Part shown: piece after piece, positions 44,817 through 54,701 of the stretch
Position numbering within the stretch: position 1 is the stretch's first letter
Layout: every line of letters starts with the position of its first letter
Assembly: GCA_015055625.1 (NCBI GenBank)
Contig: SVHU01000004.1
Span: 1 to 64,000, forward strand
Reading direction: 5' to 3'
From: Clostridiales bacterium
GTDB lineage: Bacteria > Bacillota > Clostridia > Christensenellales > Pumilibacteraceae
DNA: 64,000 nt
Position numbers and translations under genes: made by a program
The notes under the pieces: generated by a model
Database searches by the model: none
Told to the model about the DNA's origin: nothing
Seen by the model: only the letters and a program-made list of their open reading frames with translations

Positions 44817-45650
44817 CTATTTACGATATCCTTTTGCCTTTAAATACGCATCACACTGTGTAAGCCAGTCGGTTTGAATAATATCGAAATTCTTCCTTGC
44901 TAGCCAACCCCAACCATAATCTGGATTTCCCAATACCGACACATCGTCGGTATGATCAGACGCTATAACATCTTTATAGTTATAAACGATAGCATTAACC
45001 CAAAGAATTAAGTTTTCTTTATGCAGTTTGTCAATATATTCATCACTACAAACCTCGCAATTATCATTATCAAAAAGGACTTCGCTTCCAATATAATTGA
45101 TATTACGGCGCTTAATTTCCTCGTGAACTTCACTTCCTCCCCTTGTCACAGACATATATTGCATATCATAAGCGTATTTTTCCACCTTGTCCAAAGTTGC
45201 CTTATCCGCTCCCGTTTTTACAAGTATTTGATCAATCATGCCATGAGCTCTTATTCTTTCGGATATAGTCTTAGGATTGTCCCAAAACTTATCCACGTTA
45301 ATAAAACACTTTCCCTTTAATTCTTCCAACATCTCATCAAAAGTAATTACGGGGTATTGCGTTTTCGTAAGATCTTGATTTGCAAGAAATATCTTTTTTA
45401 CCTCACTTGAGTGAACATTCGAAATATTTATATCTTCCCTAAAATGAACTTTCTCCATTCCTGGGTGCAACATAAATAACTCCCCGTCTTTTGAAGCAGT
45501 AACGTCCACCTCTATTATATCCGCTCCCCAAAGCTGAGCAATACGATAACACTGCAACGAGTTACACGGAATATTTCCTCCGTTTACCCCACGATGTGCG
45601 GCAAGTAAAATATTTTTTTCTTTCACTGCTTCTCTAATATCAAATTTCAT
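44817..45650 (-). CDS. Glycerophosphodiester phosphodiesterase family protein
   Basis: The 277-residue TIM-barrel protein has AAHRGVNGG at the start, ADIIEVDVTASKDGELFMLHPG (metal-binding Glu and Asp) and FDIIQTDWL near the end, which fit the GDPD family. The usual catalytic HD pair reads HP here (MLHPGMEK), so activity on glycerophosphodiesters is uncertain. It follows the alpha-galactosidase by 19 bp and may share its transcript. No signal peptide is seen, so it acts in the cytoplasm. Confidence 0.75.
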   Translation of the reverse strand: MKFDIREAVKEKNILLAAHRGVNGGNIPCNSLQCYRIAQLWGADIIEVDVTASKDGELFMLHPGMEKVHFREDINISNVHSSEVKKIFLANQDLTKTQYPVITFDEMLEELKGKCFINVDKFWDNPKTISERIRAHGMIDQILVKTGADKATLDKVEKYAYDMQYMSVTRGGSEVHEEIKRRNINYIGSEVLFDNDNCEVCSDEYIDKLHKENLILWVNAIVYNYKDVIASDHTDDVSVLGNPDYGWGWLARKNFDIIQTDWLTQCDAYLKAKGYRK

Positions 45651-45669
45651 GCTCTACCCTCCTATAAAA

Positions 45670-47421
45670 TCAAACCTCTTCTACAACAGCCATACCGCCC
45701 ATAGGAACGTATATTTCTGCCAAATCGCTTTTTATCCTACTCTTTCTGCTTACTCTTCCCCCCATACAATCAAACACTTCTACAAAGTATTTATCGCGCT
45801 TGGACTTTATTATAAGATTTACCGATTGAGAAAGATTTATAAAATAATTCTGCTTTCTTGTTGCTTCAATAACTGAATCGCTATAAAGCACGCTTATTCT
45901 TTCATTTTCACTTTCAGCCGTTATGGACGTATACAAAAGCTCTGGGTTAGAAGCTGTAAGCTTGCCGTTTATTAAAGTGTCTTTATGCTCTGTCCAAAAA
46001 GACATAAAACGCTTAAGAACGTTACGGTGAACATCGGGCAATTCTTCATAAACTACCGATATTTGCGGAATAAGGAACAAACTACTAAAAAGCTGAACAG
46101 CAACACTTTCAGGCGTATCGAGAAGATTCCAACGAATCATATCAGAATGTACGGCACAAGTTGACGAAGTAAGACGTAAATCCATACCATTCTTCTTGTT
46201 ACTAAACTGATCGTTAGGACAATCTACTACTCTTATCATATTACCATACGACGTAACAACAGGTCCAATGTACGACTGTCTAAATTCTATAAGAATCTCT
46301 GGATTTATTTCTTTAAGCGCCGTATTAACATCTCTTAACAAGCACTCTGTTGCATCTTCTACCGAAACAAAATCCATTCCATCCTCTACCTTGCCGTTAG
46401 AGTAAAAACAATCGATAAAATCAAGCTTTAGACCATCTAATCCCCATTCTTTTACCGCCGTAGTATAAATGCTTATAAGCCAATCTCTAACTTCTTTATA
46501 TCTTGGATCAATTACCGAGCACTTTAAGTGGTCCATATTATAAAGATATTTGCCCTCAAATCTCTTATATACTTTAGAATGGAATCCTACTAGCGGAACA
46601 CAATACCAAAGCATAACCTTCATTCCTACATCATGCACTTTTTCTACAAAGTTTTTCATATCGTAGAACTTTTTACGGCTAGGTTTCCAATCGCCAACAA
46701 ACTCATAATCGTGAGTTTCGTTATCGGTTTGCCACCCATCGTCTACAATAATAACCTTCATTCCGTCCTTAACCGCATATTTGCACTCTTTAATAAGTTG
46801 TTTTGCAAAGATGTTTTGTCTATAACTGTACCAAGTAGAATAAACGGGTTGTTTTGCATCTGCTGGAACATAAGGAGGGATATATCCAAATGAATTATAC
46901 CAATCTCTTGCGCTACGTATTGCGTTGGAATAGATTATTTCTCTAGCATCAACTCTAATATAAGCCTCATATTCGTTCATCGGCGAAGTTATTGCAGTAA
47001 AGAATTTTATCTCGGTTTCTACGGTATTTAAGTCTTGATTTCCACCCATAGATATCGAAATTGGATTTTTAGCATCGGAAATTGCCACAAGATGTCTATT
47101 AAGCCCCTGCTTAGAAATAACCTGTTTGATCGGCATCCCATTAGCAAGACGAGATACTGTTCTGTTCTTTACCCAATAGGCGTTTATATGTCTTTCCTTA
47201 TTCAAACAATCCCACAAACTATAACAGTCTATGCAGTCGATTTGATATGTTATTTGAATTGGCGAGGGAATAACGGATTCTTCCCACTTAAATACCACTT
47301 TGTATAAAGCTACGCCATCAGAATCGCTTACAAACTCCATATTTATATCTTTGAGCTTGGAATTTTCTTCATAGTCAAATATATAACTAATATCGTTGAT
47401 AATAATTTCCTTTTTCAACAT
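45670..47421 (-). CDS. GH36-like alpha-galactosidase
   Basis: The 583-residue protein has an N-terminal beta-sandwich (about residues 1-180) and a catalytic barrel with VYSTWYSY, VIIVDDGWQTD, WKPSRKKFYDMKNFVEKVHDVGMKVMLWY, WGLDGLKLDFIDCFY (nucleophile Asp in KLDF), and RVVDCPND (probable acid/base Asp), then a C-terminal beta domain. Members release galactose from oligosaccharides. No signal peptide is present, so it works on imported sugars. AGGAGA precedes the ATG. A plain galactosidase is likely but other GH36 or GH27-like activities are possible. Confidence 0.8.
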   Translation of the reverse strand: MLKKEIIINDISYIFDYEENSKLKDINMEFVSDSDGVALYKVVFKWEESVIPSPIQITYQIDCIDCYSLWDCLNKERHINAYWVKNRTVSRLANGMPIKQVISKQGLNRHLVAISDAKNPISISMGGNQDLNTVETEIKFFTAITSPMNEYEAYIRVDAREIIYSNAIRSARDWYNSFGYIPPYVPADAKQPVYSTWYSYRQNIFAKQLIKECKYAVKDGMKVIIVDDGWQTDNETHDYEFVGDWKPSRKKFYDMKNFVEKVHDVGMKVMLWYCVPLVGFHSKVYKRFEGKYLYNMDHLKCSVIDPRYKEVRDWLISIYTTAVKEWGLDGLKLDFIDCFYSNGKVEDGMDFVSVEDATECLLRDVNTALKEINPEILIEFRQSYIGPVVTSYGNMIRVVDCPNDQFSNKKNGMDLRLTSSTCAVHSDMIRWNLLDTPESVAVQLFSSLFLIPQISVVYEELPDVHRNVLKRFMSFWTEHKDTLINGKLTASNPELLYTSITAESENERISVLYSDSVIEATRKQNYFINLSQSVNLIIKSKRDKYFVEVFDCMGGRVSRKSRIKSDLAEIYVPMGGMAVVEEV

Positions 47422-47489
47422 TTTCTCCTATTTCTCCTTATTCATTACTTGAATTGATCCAAAATTCACACAAATTAAGTATCGACTTT

Positions 47490-48284
47490 TTAATTAATGC
47501 CTAAAAGCCTAGCCGCATTACCAAACAAAATAGCTTCATTTTCCTCGTCAGACAAACCTAAAGAGAAAAAGTATTCAAGCTCGCTTTTTGCATCCCACAT
47601 AGGATAATCGGTTGCAAACATAAACTTTTCATATCCAAGCAAATTAATTGCATCTTTTGCTACTTTAAGATCAGGCATAAACGCAAATGAGGACGACGTG
47701 TCGAACATTACGTTATCCAATCCTTTATAAAGAGGTATTTTCTCGTTGCAACTATGCGAGCCAAAATGAGCGCCAATAAACGTTGTATTTGGGAATAGTT
47801 TAGCCATTTTTACAAGGCGTTCAGGCTGAGAAAACTCAGTTCTTTTATCTCCCATGTGTAATAATATAGGCAATCTTCCATTGTTAACTCTATATATCTT
47901 CATTGCATCCTCACCGTCAACGTAAAAACGCTGAAAATCGGGGTGAAGTTTTATTCCTTTAAATCCATTTTGGATTACCTTGTCAAGTTCTGAAGCAATT
48001 TCTTCTTCGGTCATACTTGGATGAAGCGTACAAAATCCGATAAACTCGGGGTGTTTTTGTACTTCTGCATGTAAAAACGAATTTATCGATGCAACCTGAT
48101 GGTGTGTGGTTGCAACGGAATGAACTAAATAGTGCGTTATACCTGCTTCTTTACCCTCTTTTAACAATTGGGCAACACTTCCATTATAGTCCATATGATA
48201 TCCATAAAAGTCCGAGATAGCCTGACTTGCTTTATCTGCAATAGCATCCGGATATATATGTACGTGGGCGTCAAGAATTTTCAT
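47490..48284 (-). CDS. Amidohydrolase-2 family metal-dependent hydrolase
   Basis: The 264-residue TIM-barrel protein has the metal motif DAHVHIYP at the start, GIKLHPDFQ, LLHMGDK, TFIGAHFGS and MFATDYPMW, typical of Amidohydro_2 enzymes that include hydrolases and non-oxidative decarboxylases. It follows the aminotransferase by 13 bp at the end of the aromatic operon. Relation to aromatic-amino-acid metabolism is inferred from position only. The reaction is unknown. Confidence 0.78.
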   Translation of the reverse strand: MKILDAHVHIYPDAIADKASQAISDFYGYHMDYNGSVAQLLKEGKEAGITHYLVHSVATTHHQVASINSFLHAEVQKHPEFIGFCTLHPSMTEEEIASELDKVIQNGFKGIKLHPDFQRFYVDGEDAMKIYRVNNGRLPILLHMGDKRTEFSQPERLVKMAKLFPNTTFIGAHFGSHSCNEKIPLYKGLDNVMFDTSSSFAFMPDLKVAKDAINLLGYEKFMFATDYPMWDAKSELEYFFSLGLSDEENEAILFGNAARLLGIN

Positions 48285-48297
48285 AATAGCTTTTCCT

Positions 48298-49470
48298 CTA
48301 GTTGTATTCTTTCATAAGTTCGGTAAATGCGGGTAAAGAGTCATTCACCATTTTTTCGCTAACACAATACGATATTCTCACATAACCGCTAACACCAAAC
48401 GATGTAGACGGAACGAGAAGAATATTATATTTTTTCGCCTTTTCGCAAAACTCTTCCGCGTTTAAGAGGGGAGCTTTTACAAACAAATAGAAAGCGCCGT
48501 CGGGATTAACACAAGTAAGTCCTAATTTTGTGAGATGATTATAAAGCGTTTTTCCGTTATTTGCATAAGTGGTAAAATCCGAAGTTTTGTCAATATTTTC
48601 AGCGATAGCAAACTGGAAAAGCGAGGGCGCACAAACGTATCCTAAAGATCTGCCGGCTCCGCATACCGCAGCAAAATAATCGGATGCGTTATCCATATTG
48701 GGAGATACCGCTACGTATCCAATACGCTCGCCGGGCAATGACATTACTTTTGAGTATGAATAACATACTACGCTGTTTTTATACATAGTAGGAATATACG
48801 GAACGTCAATATCTCCGTACACAAGCTCACGGTACGGCTCGTCGCAAATTACGATGATGGGATGTCCATATTCTTTTTCTTTCTTTTCCAAAAGCGCAAA
48901 TATTTCTTGCAAATTCTCTTTGGGATAAACCGCGCCGGTCGGGTTGTTTGGAGAGTTTATAATAAGCGCTACTACGTTTTTATCAAGCGCCTTTTCAAGA
49001 TTATCCTTGTCGAGCAAGAATTTATCGTTACACATAACCTCCGATACAGTTGCACCCGTTGCCTCTACAAATACTTTATACTCTGGGAAATATGGCGCAA
49101 ACACTACTACTTTGTCATCTTTACTTGCAACCGTAGCTGACAAAACCGAACAAAGCGACGCTGCAGCGCCTGCCGTCATATATATAAGCGAAGAGGGTTG
49201 ATGTATTCCAAATCTTTTGCTAATACTATTTGCCACAGCCTCTCTTACAGTTTGCGCACCAGGTGCAGATGTATACGCGTGTACTGCTGGATTTTTTATA
49301 AGCTTCTCCAAAGTTTCTGTCAAACAATCGGGCGCTGGCGGATATGGATTTCCCAAAGAAAAATCATATACATTTTCAGCTCCTATTTCTGCTCTTAATT
49401 TGTTTCCGAACTCAAAAATTTCTCTTATTGCAGAACGGTTCTTACCCAATTTTAACATTTTTTCATTCAT
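48298..49470 (-). CDS. Class I/II aminotransferase (aspartate/aromatic type)
   Basis: The 390-residue PLP enzyme has YDFSLGNPYPPAPD, MTAGAAASLCSVLSA, INSPNNPTGAVYP, ICDEPYRELVYGD, SYSKVMSLPGERIGY (PLP lysine) and VRISYCVSE with the carboxylate-binding Arg. It sits between aroQ and the amidohydrolase in the aromatic operon, where a transaminase for prephenate products or phenylpyruvate and 4-hydroxyphenylpyruvate is needed, so an aromatic role is likely. Substrate cannot be proven from sequence. Confidence 0.83.
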   Translation of the reverse strand: MNEKMLKLGKNRSAIREIFEFGNKLRAEIGAENVYDFSLGNPYPPAPDCLTETLEKLIKNPAVHAYTSAPGAQTVREAVANSISKRFGIHQPSSLIYMTAGAAASLCSVLSATVASKDDKVVVFAPYFPEYKVFVEATGATVSEVMCNDKFLLDKDNLEKALDKNVVALIINSPNNPTGAVYPKENLQEIFALLEKKEKEYGHPIIVICDEPYRELVYGDIDVPYIPTMYKNSVVCYSYSKVMSLPGERIGYVAVSPNMDNASDYFAAVCGAGRSLGYVCAPSLFQFAIAENIDKTSDFTTYANNGKTLYNHLTKLGLTCVNPDGAFYLFVKAPLLNAEEFCEKAKKYNILLVPSTSFGVSGYVRISYCVSEKMVNDSLPAFTELMKEYN

Positions 49471-49481
49471 TGCGTTTTCTC

Positions 49482-49913
49482 CTATTTATACTTTTCAACA
49501 AGGTATTCTATTGCCATTTTATATCCGTCAAACCCATAACCAGCATACGTCTTCTCGCAGTACATTCCTGGATATGATAATTGACGAAAACCCTCTCTTT
49601 CGCTAACCTTACTCAAATGCACTTCCACAGCAGGAATTGCAACAGCCTTTAATGCATCTAAAATCGCAACACTGGTATGTGTATACGCGGCAGGATTGAT
49701 TACTATCGCATCGAAAGCTTGATAGCACGATTGAATCTCGGTAACAATATCTCCCTCGCTATTGGATTGAAAAAAATCCACGTCGACAGTATTTTCATTA
49801 GCACATTTTGTAATAAACTCAATAAGATCCTTATACGTCCTACTCCCATAAATCGCAGGCTCTCGTATTCCAATCATATTTATATTTGGTCCATTAATAA
49901 CTTTTATCTTCAT
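49482..49913 (-). CDS. aroQ: 3-dehydroquinate dehydratase, type II
   Basis: The 143-residue enzyme has VINGPNINMIGIREPAIYG (catalytic Tyr), FFQSNSEGDIV, VINPAAYTHTSVAILDAL and VEVHLSKVSERE, all hallmark blocks of AroQ. It forms a dodecamer in relatives. It overlaps the aroE/K gene by 4 bp, so translation is coupled. It supplies the third shikimate step between AroB and AroE. Confidence 0.95.
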   Translation of the reverse strand: MKIKVINGPNINMIGIREPAIYGSRTYKDLIEFITKCANENTVDVDFFQSNSEGDIVTEIQSCYQAFDAIVINPAAYTHTSVAILDALKAVAIPAVEVHLSKVSEREGFRQLSYPGMYCEKTYAGYGFDGYKMAIEYLVEKYK

Positions 49914-51151
49914 TTTTGCTCCTTAGCGGAAATATTCAAAGCTTTCTCTATTTGCAATATAGAATTATAAAGACTTCCACTGTTATCTATTTTTATATCG
50001 CTTACGTCATTATAATATTTTTTTCGCGTTTCGTAAAGCGTTTTTAAGCGATCTATATCACCAGACAACGGTCTACCGTTTGTAGCCAACGCTTCCAGTG
50101 GTCTGTCAATCCATATTACAGTTGCATTTTGCTTCATTGCAATGCGGTTTTCTTCTCTTATAACAGCGCCACCACCCGTTGCAATTATTTTTTTACTTTG
50201 TTTGCAAACGTTTGACACAACCATGCTTTCCTTATCTCTAAAATCTTGCTCGCCATTGTTTTTTATGCAGTTTGCAGGAGAAATCCCATAAACAGACGCA
50301 AACTCCATGTCAGTATCAACAAGCTCTCTATCAAGATTTTTAGCAATGATTTTAGCAATAGTACTCTTTCCGCACCCTGGCATTCCAACAAAAACGATAT
50401 TGCGAGTCTTAAATGCAACAGCGTCGGTAATACGGTCTATTTCGCTATCGTTTATCTTTGTATCAATAAAAAGTTCACATGCTTTTTTAGCTTGAGCTAC
50501 TAGCATAGAAAGTCCGTTTACATAAGCTATGCCCTTCACTTTCGCTCGTCTTAAAATCTCTGTAAGCGAAGGATTGTAAACTAAATCCGCAACTCCTTCA
50601 AGGTATGGAAAATCGTCTAGGTTAACAAGACACTCTCCAACTTTAGGATACATTCCAACAGGAGATGCATTTACAATTACGTTGATATCCTTTCTTAGAG
50701 AAATATTCTCATAATTAATTTCACCCGAACGCGACACTACAACAACGCTACTTGCTCCAAGATCTTTAAGCGTTGCAACAACAGTTTTTGACGCGCCCCC
50801 ACTTCCTAACACCGCAACGTTTTTGTTTTTTACCGATATACCGCCATACTCTAACATATACGTAAATCCGTAATAATCGGTATTGTATCCGTAAAGTTTG
50901 CCGTTTTTATTAACAATGGTATTAACGCTACCAATCTTTTTTGCCATATCAGATATATCGTCAAGATACGGCATAACTGTTTCTTTGTAAGGTATCGTGA
51001 CGTTAATAGCCTTAAAGCCCCTTCCCTTTATAAAGTTAGGCACCTCTTCTACCGTCAATTCTTTTAATTCATATTTATAATCGGCAAGTTGCTCGTGAAT
51101 TTCCTTAGAAAAACTATGCGATAATTTACCGCCTATAAGTCCGTATTCCAT
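49910..51151 (-). CDS. aroE-aroK: Fused shikimate dehydrogenase - shikimate kinase (AroE-AroK)
   Basis: The 413-residue protein joins two enzymes. Residues 1 to about 245 are AroE: GLIGGKLSHSFSKEIHE, INVTIPYKETV (catalytic Lys), GYNTDYYGF, AVLGSGGASKTVVATL. Residues from about 250 are AroK: GMPGCGKST, DTDMEF, DFRDKES with the shikimate-binding Arg, ATGGGAV, RPLSGDIDRLKTLY. All key residues of both are intact. AroE-type fusions occur in other Clostridia. It is the true kinase for this pathway, unlike the divergent copy at 29734. Confidence 0.93.
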   Translation of the reverse strand: MEYGLIGGKLSHSFSKEIHEQLADYKYELKELTVEEVPNFIKGRGFKAINVTIPYKETVMPYLDDISDMAKKIGSVNTIVNKNGKLYGYNTDYYGFTYMLEYGGISVKNKNVAVLGSGGASKTVVATLKDLGASSVVVVSRSGEINYENISLRKDINVIVNASPVGMYPKVGECLVNLDDFPYLEGVADLVYNPSLTEILRRAKVKGIAYVNGLSMLVAQAKKACELFIDTKINDSEIDRITDAVAFKTRNIVFVGMPGCGKSTIAKIIAKNLDRELVDTDMEFASVYGISPANCIKNNGEQDFRDKESMVVSNVCKQSKKIIATGGGAVIREENRIAMKQNATVIWIDRPLEALATNGRPLSGDIDRLKTLYETRKKYYNDVSDIKIDNSGSLYNSILQIEKALNISAKEQK

Positions 51152-51182
51152 ATGTTTTCTCCACTAATCCCAAACGCATTAA

Positions 51183-51203
51183 ACCGTGACGAAAAGTCAC
51201 GGT
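51183..51203 (-). other. Intercistronic hairpin between pheA and aroE/K
   Basis: ACCGTGAC pairs with GTCACGGT with a TTTTC loop on the minus strand, followed by only three T. It lies in the 60-bp gap after pheA. It may lower or stabilise downstream transcripts, but it lacks a good T tract. Confidence 0.5.
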
Positions 51204-51211
51204 CAAAAACG

Positions 51212-52354
51212 CTATATAACCTCAGAATAACTTCCAAAGTATCTAAATCCTGCCACCTTATTTTCAAGTTCAAAGATAAGCTGGCTGAACTTATCCGAAT
51301 ACACCGACGTATCCAAATCGAAATAGAATGTAAACTCAAAACTTCTACCTACTATCGGTCTACTTTCTAGCTTGATAATGTTTATACCGAGCGAAGCAAA
51401 CTTAGACATTACGTTATAAAGAGCACCCGGGGTATTTGTCGTGGAAAGCACTATACTCGTGCGGTTTGCACCAGGATATATCTCCAAGTTTTTTGCAATA
51501 CAAATAAATTTCGTAAAATTACTTTCCGTGTTTTGCAAACGCTTTTCAACAACCTCCAAACCGTACTGTTTTGCACATTCTTCCGATGAAATTGCCGCAA
51601 CGTCTGTTCTTTCGCTGTTTGCTACCATTTGAGATGCTATTGCTGTATTTGCAACAACGGTAACTTTTACGCCTTTCAAATTTTTCAAATATGAGCTACA
51701 TTGATTTATTGCTTGCTCATGTGAAAATACTTCCTTTATATCCGAAAGCTTAACTCCGCGCTTTGATAACAACACATGATTTACCTGCAAGCGCAAGCTT
51801 CTAACTATATAAAAATCGTGCTTAGCAAGTAAGTCATAAGTCTGGTTTACAGAACCTGCCGTACTGTTTTCAAGCGGAACTATACCATATCTGCACATTC
51901 CACTTTCTACTGCCGTAAATACATTTTCAAAGGTGTTTACATACGTAATATTGGGAAGCGTAAAAATTTTATCCGCTGCCTTTTGAGAATATGCTCCCTC
52001 TACACCCTGACAACAAACAGTTGCACGTTCTGGAAAAACGGATGGCGTATTCTTCAATGCGGTATTAATAGATTCCACAAGAGCGCTTGCCTTAAATAGT
52101 TTTTTATTTTGATATGACTTACTTAAGTCCATTATAGTTGTAAACAAAACTCTTGCATACGTTTCAAAGTCCTCTCCTGCAAGATCGGACACTTTGTTAA
52201 GAAGCTGTCTTTCCCTTTCAGCATCAAGTACAGGAAGCCCATTCTCTCTTTTGTATTCAGCAACTTTTTCAGCCACTTTCATTCTATCGGTAAAAAGTTT
52301 TACAAGCTGTCTATCTATGCTATCTATTTCATTTCTTAAATCTTTTATATCCAT
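51212..52354 (-). CDS. pheA: Bifunctional chorismate mutase / prephenate dehydratase
   Basis: The 380-residue protein has an AroQ-type chorismate mutase domain (residues 1-85: LRNEIDSIDRQLVKLFTDRMKVAEKVAEYK), a prephenate dehydratase domain (about 100-285: VCCQGVEGAYSQKAA, YGIVPLENSTAGSVNQTYDLL, EVVEKRLQNTESNFTKFICI) and an ACT domain ending in KLESRPIVGRSFEFTFYFDL, whose ESRP block binds Phe in relatives. It makes phenylpyruvate from chorismate and is probably inhibited by Phe. Its position between aroC and aroE/K is in operon order. Confidence 0.95.
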   Translation of the reverse strand: MDIKDLRNEIDSIDRQLVKLFTDRMKVAEKVAEYKRENGLPVLDAERERQLLNKVSDLAGEDFETYARVLFTTIMDLSKSYQNKKLFKASALVESINTALKNTPSVFPERATVCCQGVEGAYSQKAADKIFTLPNITYVNTFENVFTAVESGMCRYGIVPLENSTAGSVNQTYDLLAKHDFYIVRSLRLQVNHVLLSKRGVKLSDIKEVFSHEQAINQCSSYLKNLKGVKVTVVANTAIASQMVANSERTDVAAISSEECAKQYGLEVVEKRLQNTESNFTKFICIAKNLEIYPGANRTSIVLSTTNTPGALYNVMSKFASLGINIIKLESRPIVGRSFEFTFYFDLDTSVYSDKFSQLIFELENKVAGFRYFGSYSEVI

Positions 52355-52368
52355 TCTTATATCTCCGT

Positions 52369-53430
52369 TTAAAGCATCATATCAAGTATTGCAATAGCAG
52401 CACATGCTTCCACTACGGGAACAGCTCTTACAACAATACACGGATCGTGACGACCTTTTATTTCTAACGTGGCTTCTTTCATCTCACTCAAGTTCACGCT
52501 TTGTTGCGATTTTGCAATAGAGGGCGTGGGTTTGAATGCAACCTTAAAAACAATGGGCATCGAATTTGTTATACCACCGTTTATTCCACCCGCATTATTT
52601 GTAACGGTTTTTACTTTTCCATCAACCACACATAACGGATCGTTGTTTTCGCTTCCGTAACGTTTTGCTACGTCAAACCCAGCTCCAACCTCAAAACCCT
52701 TAACCGCAGGTATGCCAAACATTATTTGAGCAAGACGATTTTCAACACCGTCAAACATAGGATCACCAATACCCTCTCTTACGCCTGTAATTTTACACTC
52801 GATTGTTCCGCCAACGCTATCACATGCCATGCGAGCGCTTTCGATAACGGCCTTCATTTGACTGGCTTTTTCCTCGTTTATGCACGAAAAGTCACTAACG
52901 TTATCGGGAATTTCGTCACTAACAAGATCGTAAGCATCATCTAAAACGTTTAGAACAGAGCTAATATGAGCGCCAATTTTTACGCCGTTTGTTTTAAGAT
53001 ATTGCAAGCAAAGTGCGCCTGCTATGCAAAGAGGGGCCGTTAACCTACCCGAAAACTGACCGCCACCTCTTATATCCCTACTTTCTCCATACTTAATAAG
53101 CGAAGTATAATCACTATGCGAAGGACGGGGCGTAATTGCAAGATTAGAATAATCTTTAGAACGTACGTTTGTGTTTTTTATAATAGCGCAAATAGGAGCT
53201 CCGCAAGTTTCACCATTTTCATTAAGACCTGACAAAAACTCGACATCGTCCGCTTCTTTTCTAGGCGTTGAAAGATTTTGTCCTGGCGCGCGACGAACCA
53301 TAAAAGAGGACAAAAACTCCATATCAACTTTCATTCCCGAGGGAAATCCGTCAATAACAACACCAATAGCCGGGCTATGGGATTGTCCAAACACTTGAAC
53401 TTTAAGATTGTTTCCGTACGATGACGACAT
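52369..53430 (-). CDS. aroC: Chorismate synthase
   Basis: The 353-residue FMN-dependent enzyme has SSYGNNLKVQVFGQSHSPAIGVVIDGFPSG at the N terminus, RRAPGQNLSTPRKE, RPSHSDYT, GGGQFSGRLTAPL and AVKGFEVGAGFDVAK. It forms chorismate from EPSP. It follows aroA by 2 bp and precedes pheA. It is slightly short of the usual 360-390 but all signature blocks are present. Confidence 0.95.
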   Translation of the reverse strand: MSSSYGNNLKVQVFGQSHSPAIGVVIDGFPSGMKVDMEFLSSFMVRRAPGQNLSTPRKEADDVEFLSGLNENGETCGAPICAIIKNTNVRSKDYSNLAITPRPSHSDYTSLIKYGESRDIRGGGQFSGRLTAPLCIAGALCLQYLKTNGVKIGAHISSVLNVLDDAYDLVSDEIPDNVSDFSCINEEKASQMKAVIESARMACDSVGGTIECKITGVREGIGDPMFDGVENRLAQIMFGIPAVKGFEVGAGFDVAKRYGSENNDPLCVVDGKVKTVTNNAGGINGGITNSMPIVFKVAFKPTPSIAKSQQSVNLSEMKEATLEIKGRHDPCIVVRAVPVVEACAAIAILDMML

Positions 53431-53432
53431 AC

Positions 53433-54701
53433 TTATATCTCCTTTACGTTTGAGCCTAATGCTTTGATTTTTTCATAAAATTCGGGATACGATTTATTAA
53501 CCGCTTCCGCGCCAAGCACGGTTACGGTATTTTTACATACAACGGATGCAACAGAAGCGGACATTGCTATACGGTGATCGTTATAGGACGAAACAGTACC
53601 ACCCGTAAGGAATTGCTTTCCCGTAATTATCATTCCATCGTCAGTTTCCTCTGCTTCTCCGCCAAGATTGTTTATCATTTCGACAACAGATTTAATTCTG
53701 TCACTTTCTTTAATTCTGAGTCTTTGCGCGTTATATATTCGCGTTTTTCCATCCGCTACCGAAGCAAGAACAGCAAGCGCAGGCACCATATCGGGAATAT
53801 CCTTAGCGTCTACGTCGATTGCCTTTAATTTAGACTTGCTAACTTTTATACTATCGCTTAAAACTTCAACGTTTGCGCCAAAAGCTTTTAGTATATCGAC
53901 AATAGCTTTATCGCCCTGCTTACTATCCATATCAAGACCAGAAACAGTTACGTTACCGCCAATAGCTCCTGCAACTAAAAAGAATGCAGAGTTTGACCAA
54001 TCACCACCTGCTTTAATATCACCAGGACTCACATAATCGGTTTTAGGAACAATATATTTATTCCCATCAACAACCACTTCAACGCCAAACTTTTTCATAG
54101 CATCTACTGTTATATCCACGTACGGACGGGACTGAAAATCACCAGTAACGGTTACGCTACCTCCTTTTTCGGTAAGAGGCAAAGCCATTAAAAGCCCTGT
54201 AATAAATTGCGAACTTACGCTTCCGTCTATCGACAAATCACCGCCTGTAAACTTGCCGTAAACAGACAACGGATATACACCGTTTCTCGATAACGTTACG
54301 CCGTTTTGTGTCAAAAGCTCATACATTGGCGAGAGCGGACGAGATGAAAGTCTGCCGTTTACAAGCACCGTATATTTCTTTCCTAAAGCGGAAAAAACGG
54401 GAAGCAAAAATCTAAGCGTAGAACCGCTTTCGTTACACGATACGGTTATCGGATAAAGCGGACGGTTGTTTATGGGCATAGAGTAAAACACACTGTTATT
54501 CTCCACAATTGACGCTCCACCTATGTTCATACAATCAATGGTTGCAAGCACGTCTTTACTCGGCTTTCCCACAAACGCTATCGACGTTTCAGTCTTATCC
54601 GCACATAACGCAGATAACATCAAAAGTCTATGAAGCTCGGATTTTGACGAAAGAATTTGCACTTCGCCACTATAATTCTCGGTTGTTATATTAACGTTCA
54701 T
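53433..54701 (-). CDS. aroA: 3-phosphoshikimate 1-carboxyvinyltransferase (EPSP synthase)
   Basis: The 422-residue two-domain enzyme has SKSELHRLLMLSALC, ESGSTLRFLLPVFSALG, GSVSSQFITGLLMALPL, AGGDWSNSAFFLVAGA, RIKESDRIKSVVEMINNLGG and YNDHRIAMSASVASV. The start is the ATG at 54701, with GGAGG upstream; that ATG overlaps the aroB stop codon by one base (TAATG), so translation is coupled. In the family, one PEP-binding motif governs glyphosate response, which I do not assess. Confidence 0.95.
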   Translation of the reverse strand: MNVNITTENYSGEVQILSSKSELHRLLMLSALCADKTETSIAFVGKPSKDVLATIDCMNIGGASIVENNSVFYSMPINNRPLYPITVSCNESGSTLRFLLPVFSALGKKYTVLVNGRLSSRPLSPMYELLTQNGVTLSRNGVYPLSVYGKFTGGDLSIDGSVSSQFITGLLMALPLTEKGGSVTVTGDFQSRPYVDITVDAMKKFGVEVVVDGNKYIVPKTDYVSPGDIKAGGDWSNSAFFLVAGAIGGNVTVSGLDMDSKQGDKAIVDILKAFGANVEVLSDSIKVSKSKLKAIDVDAKDIPDMVPALAVLASVADGKTRIYNAQRLRIKESDRIKSVVEMINNLGGEAEETDDGMIITGKQFLTGGTVSSYNDHRIAMSASVASVVCKNTVTVLGAEAVNKSYPEFYEKIKALGSNVKEI

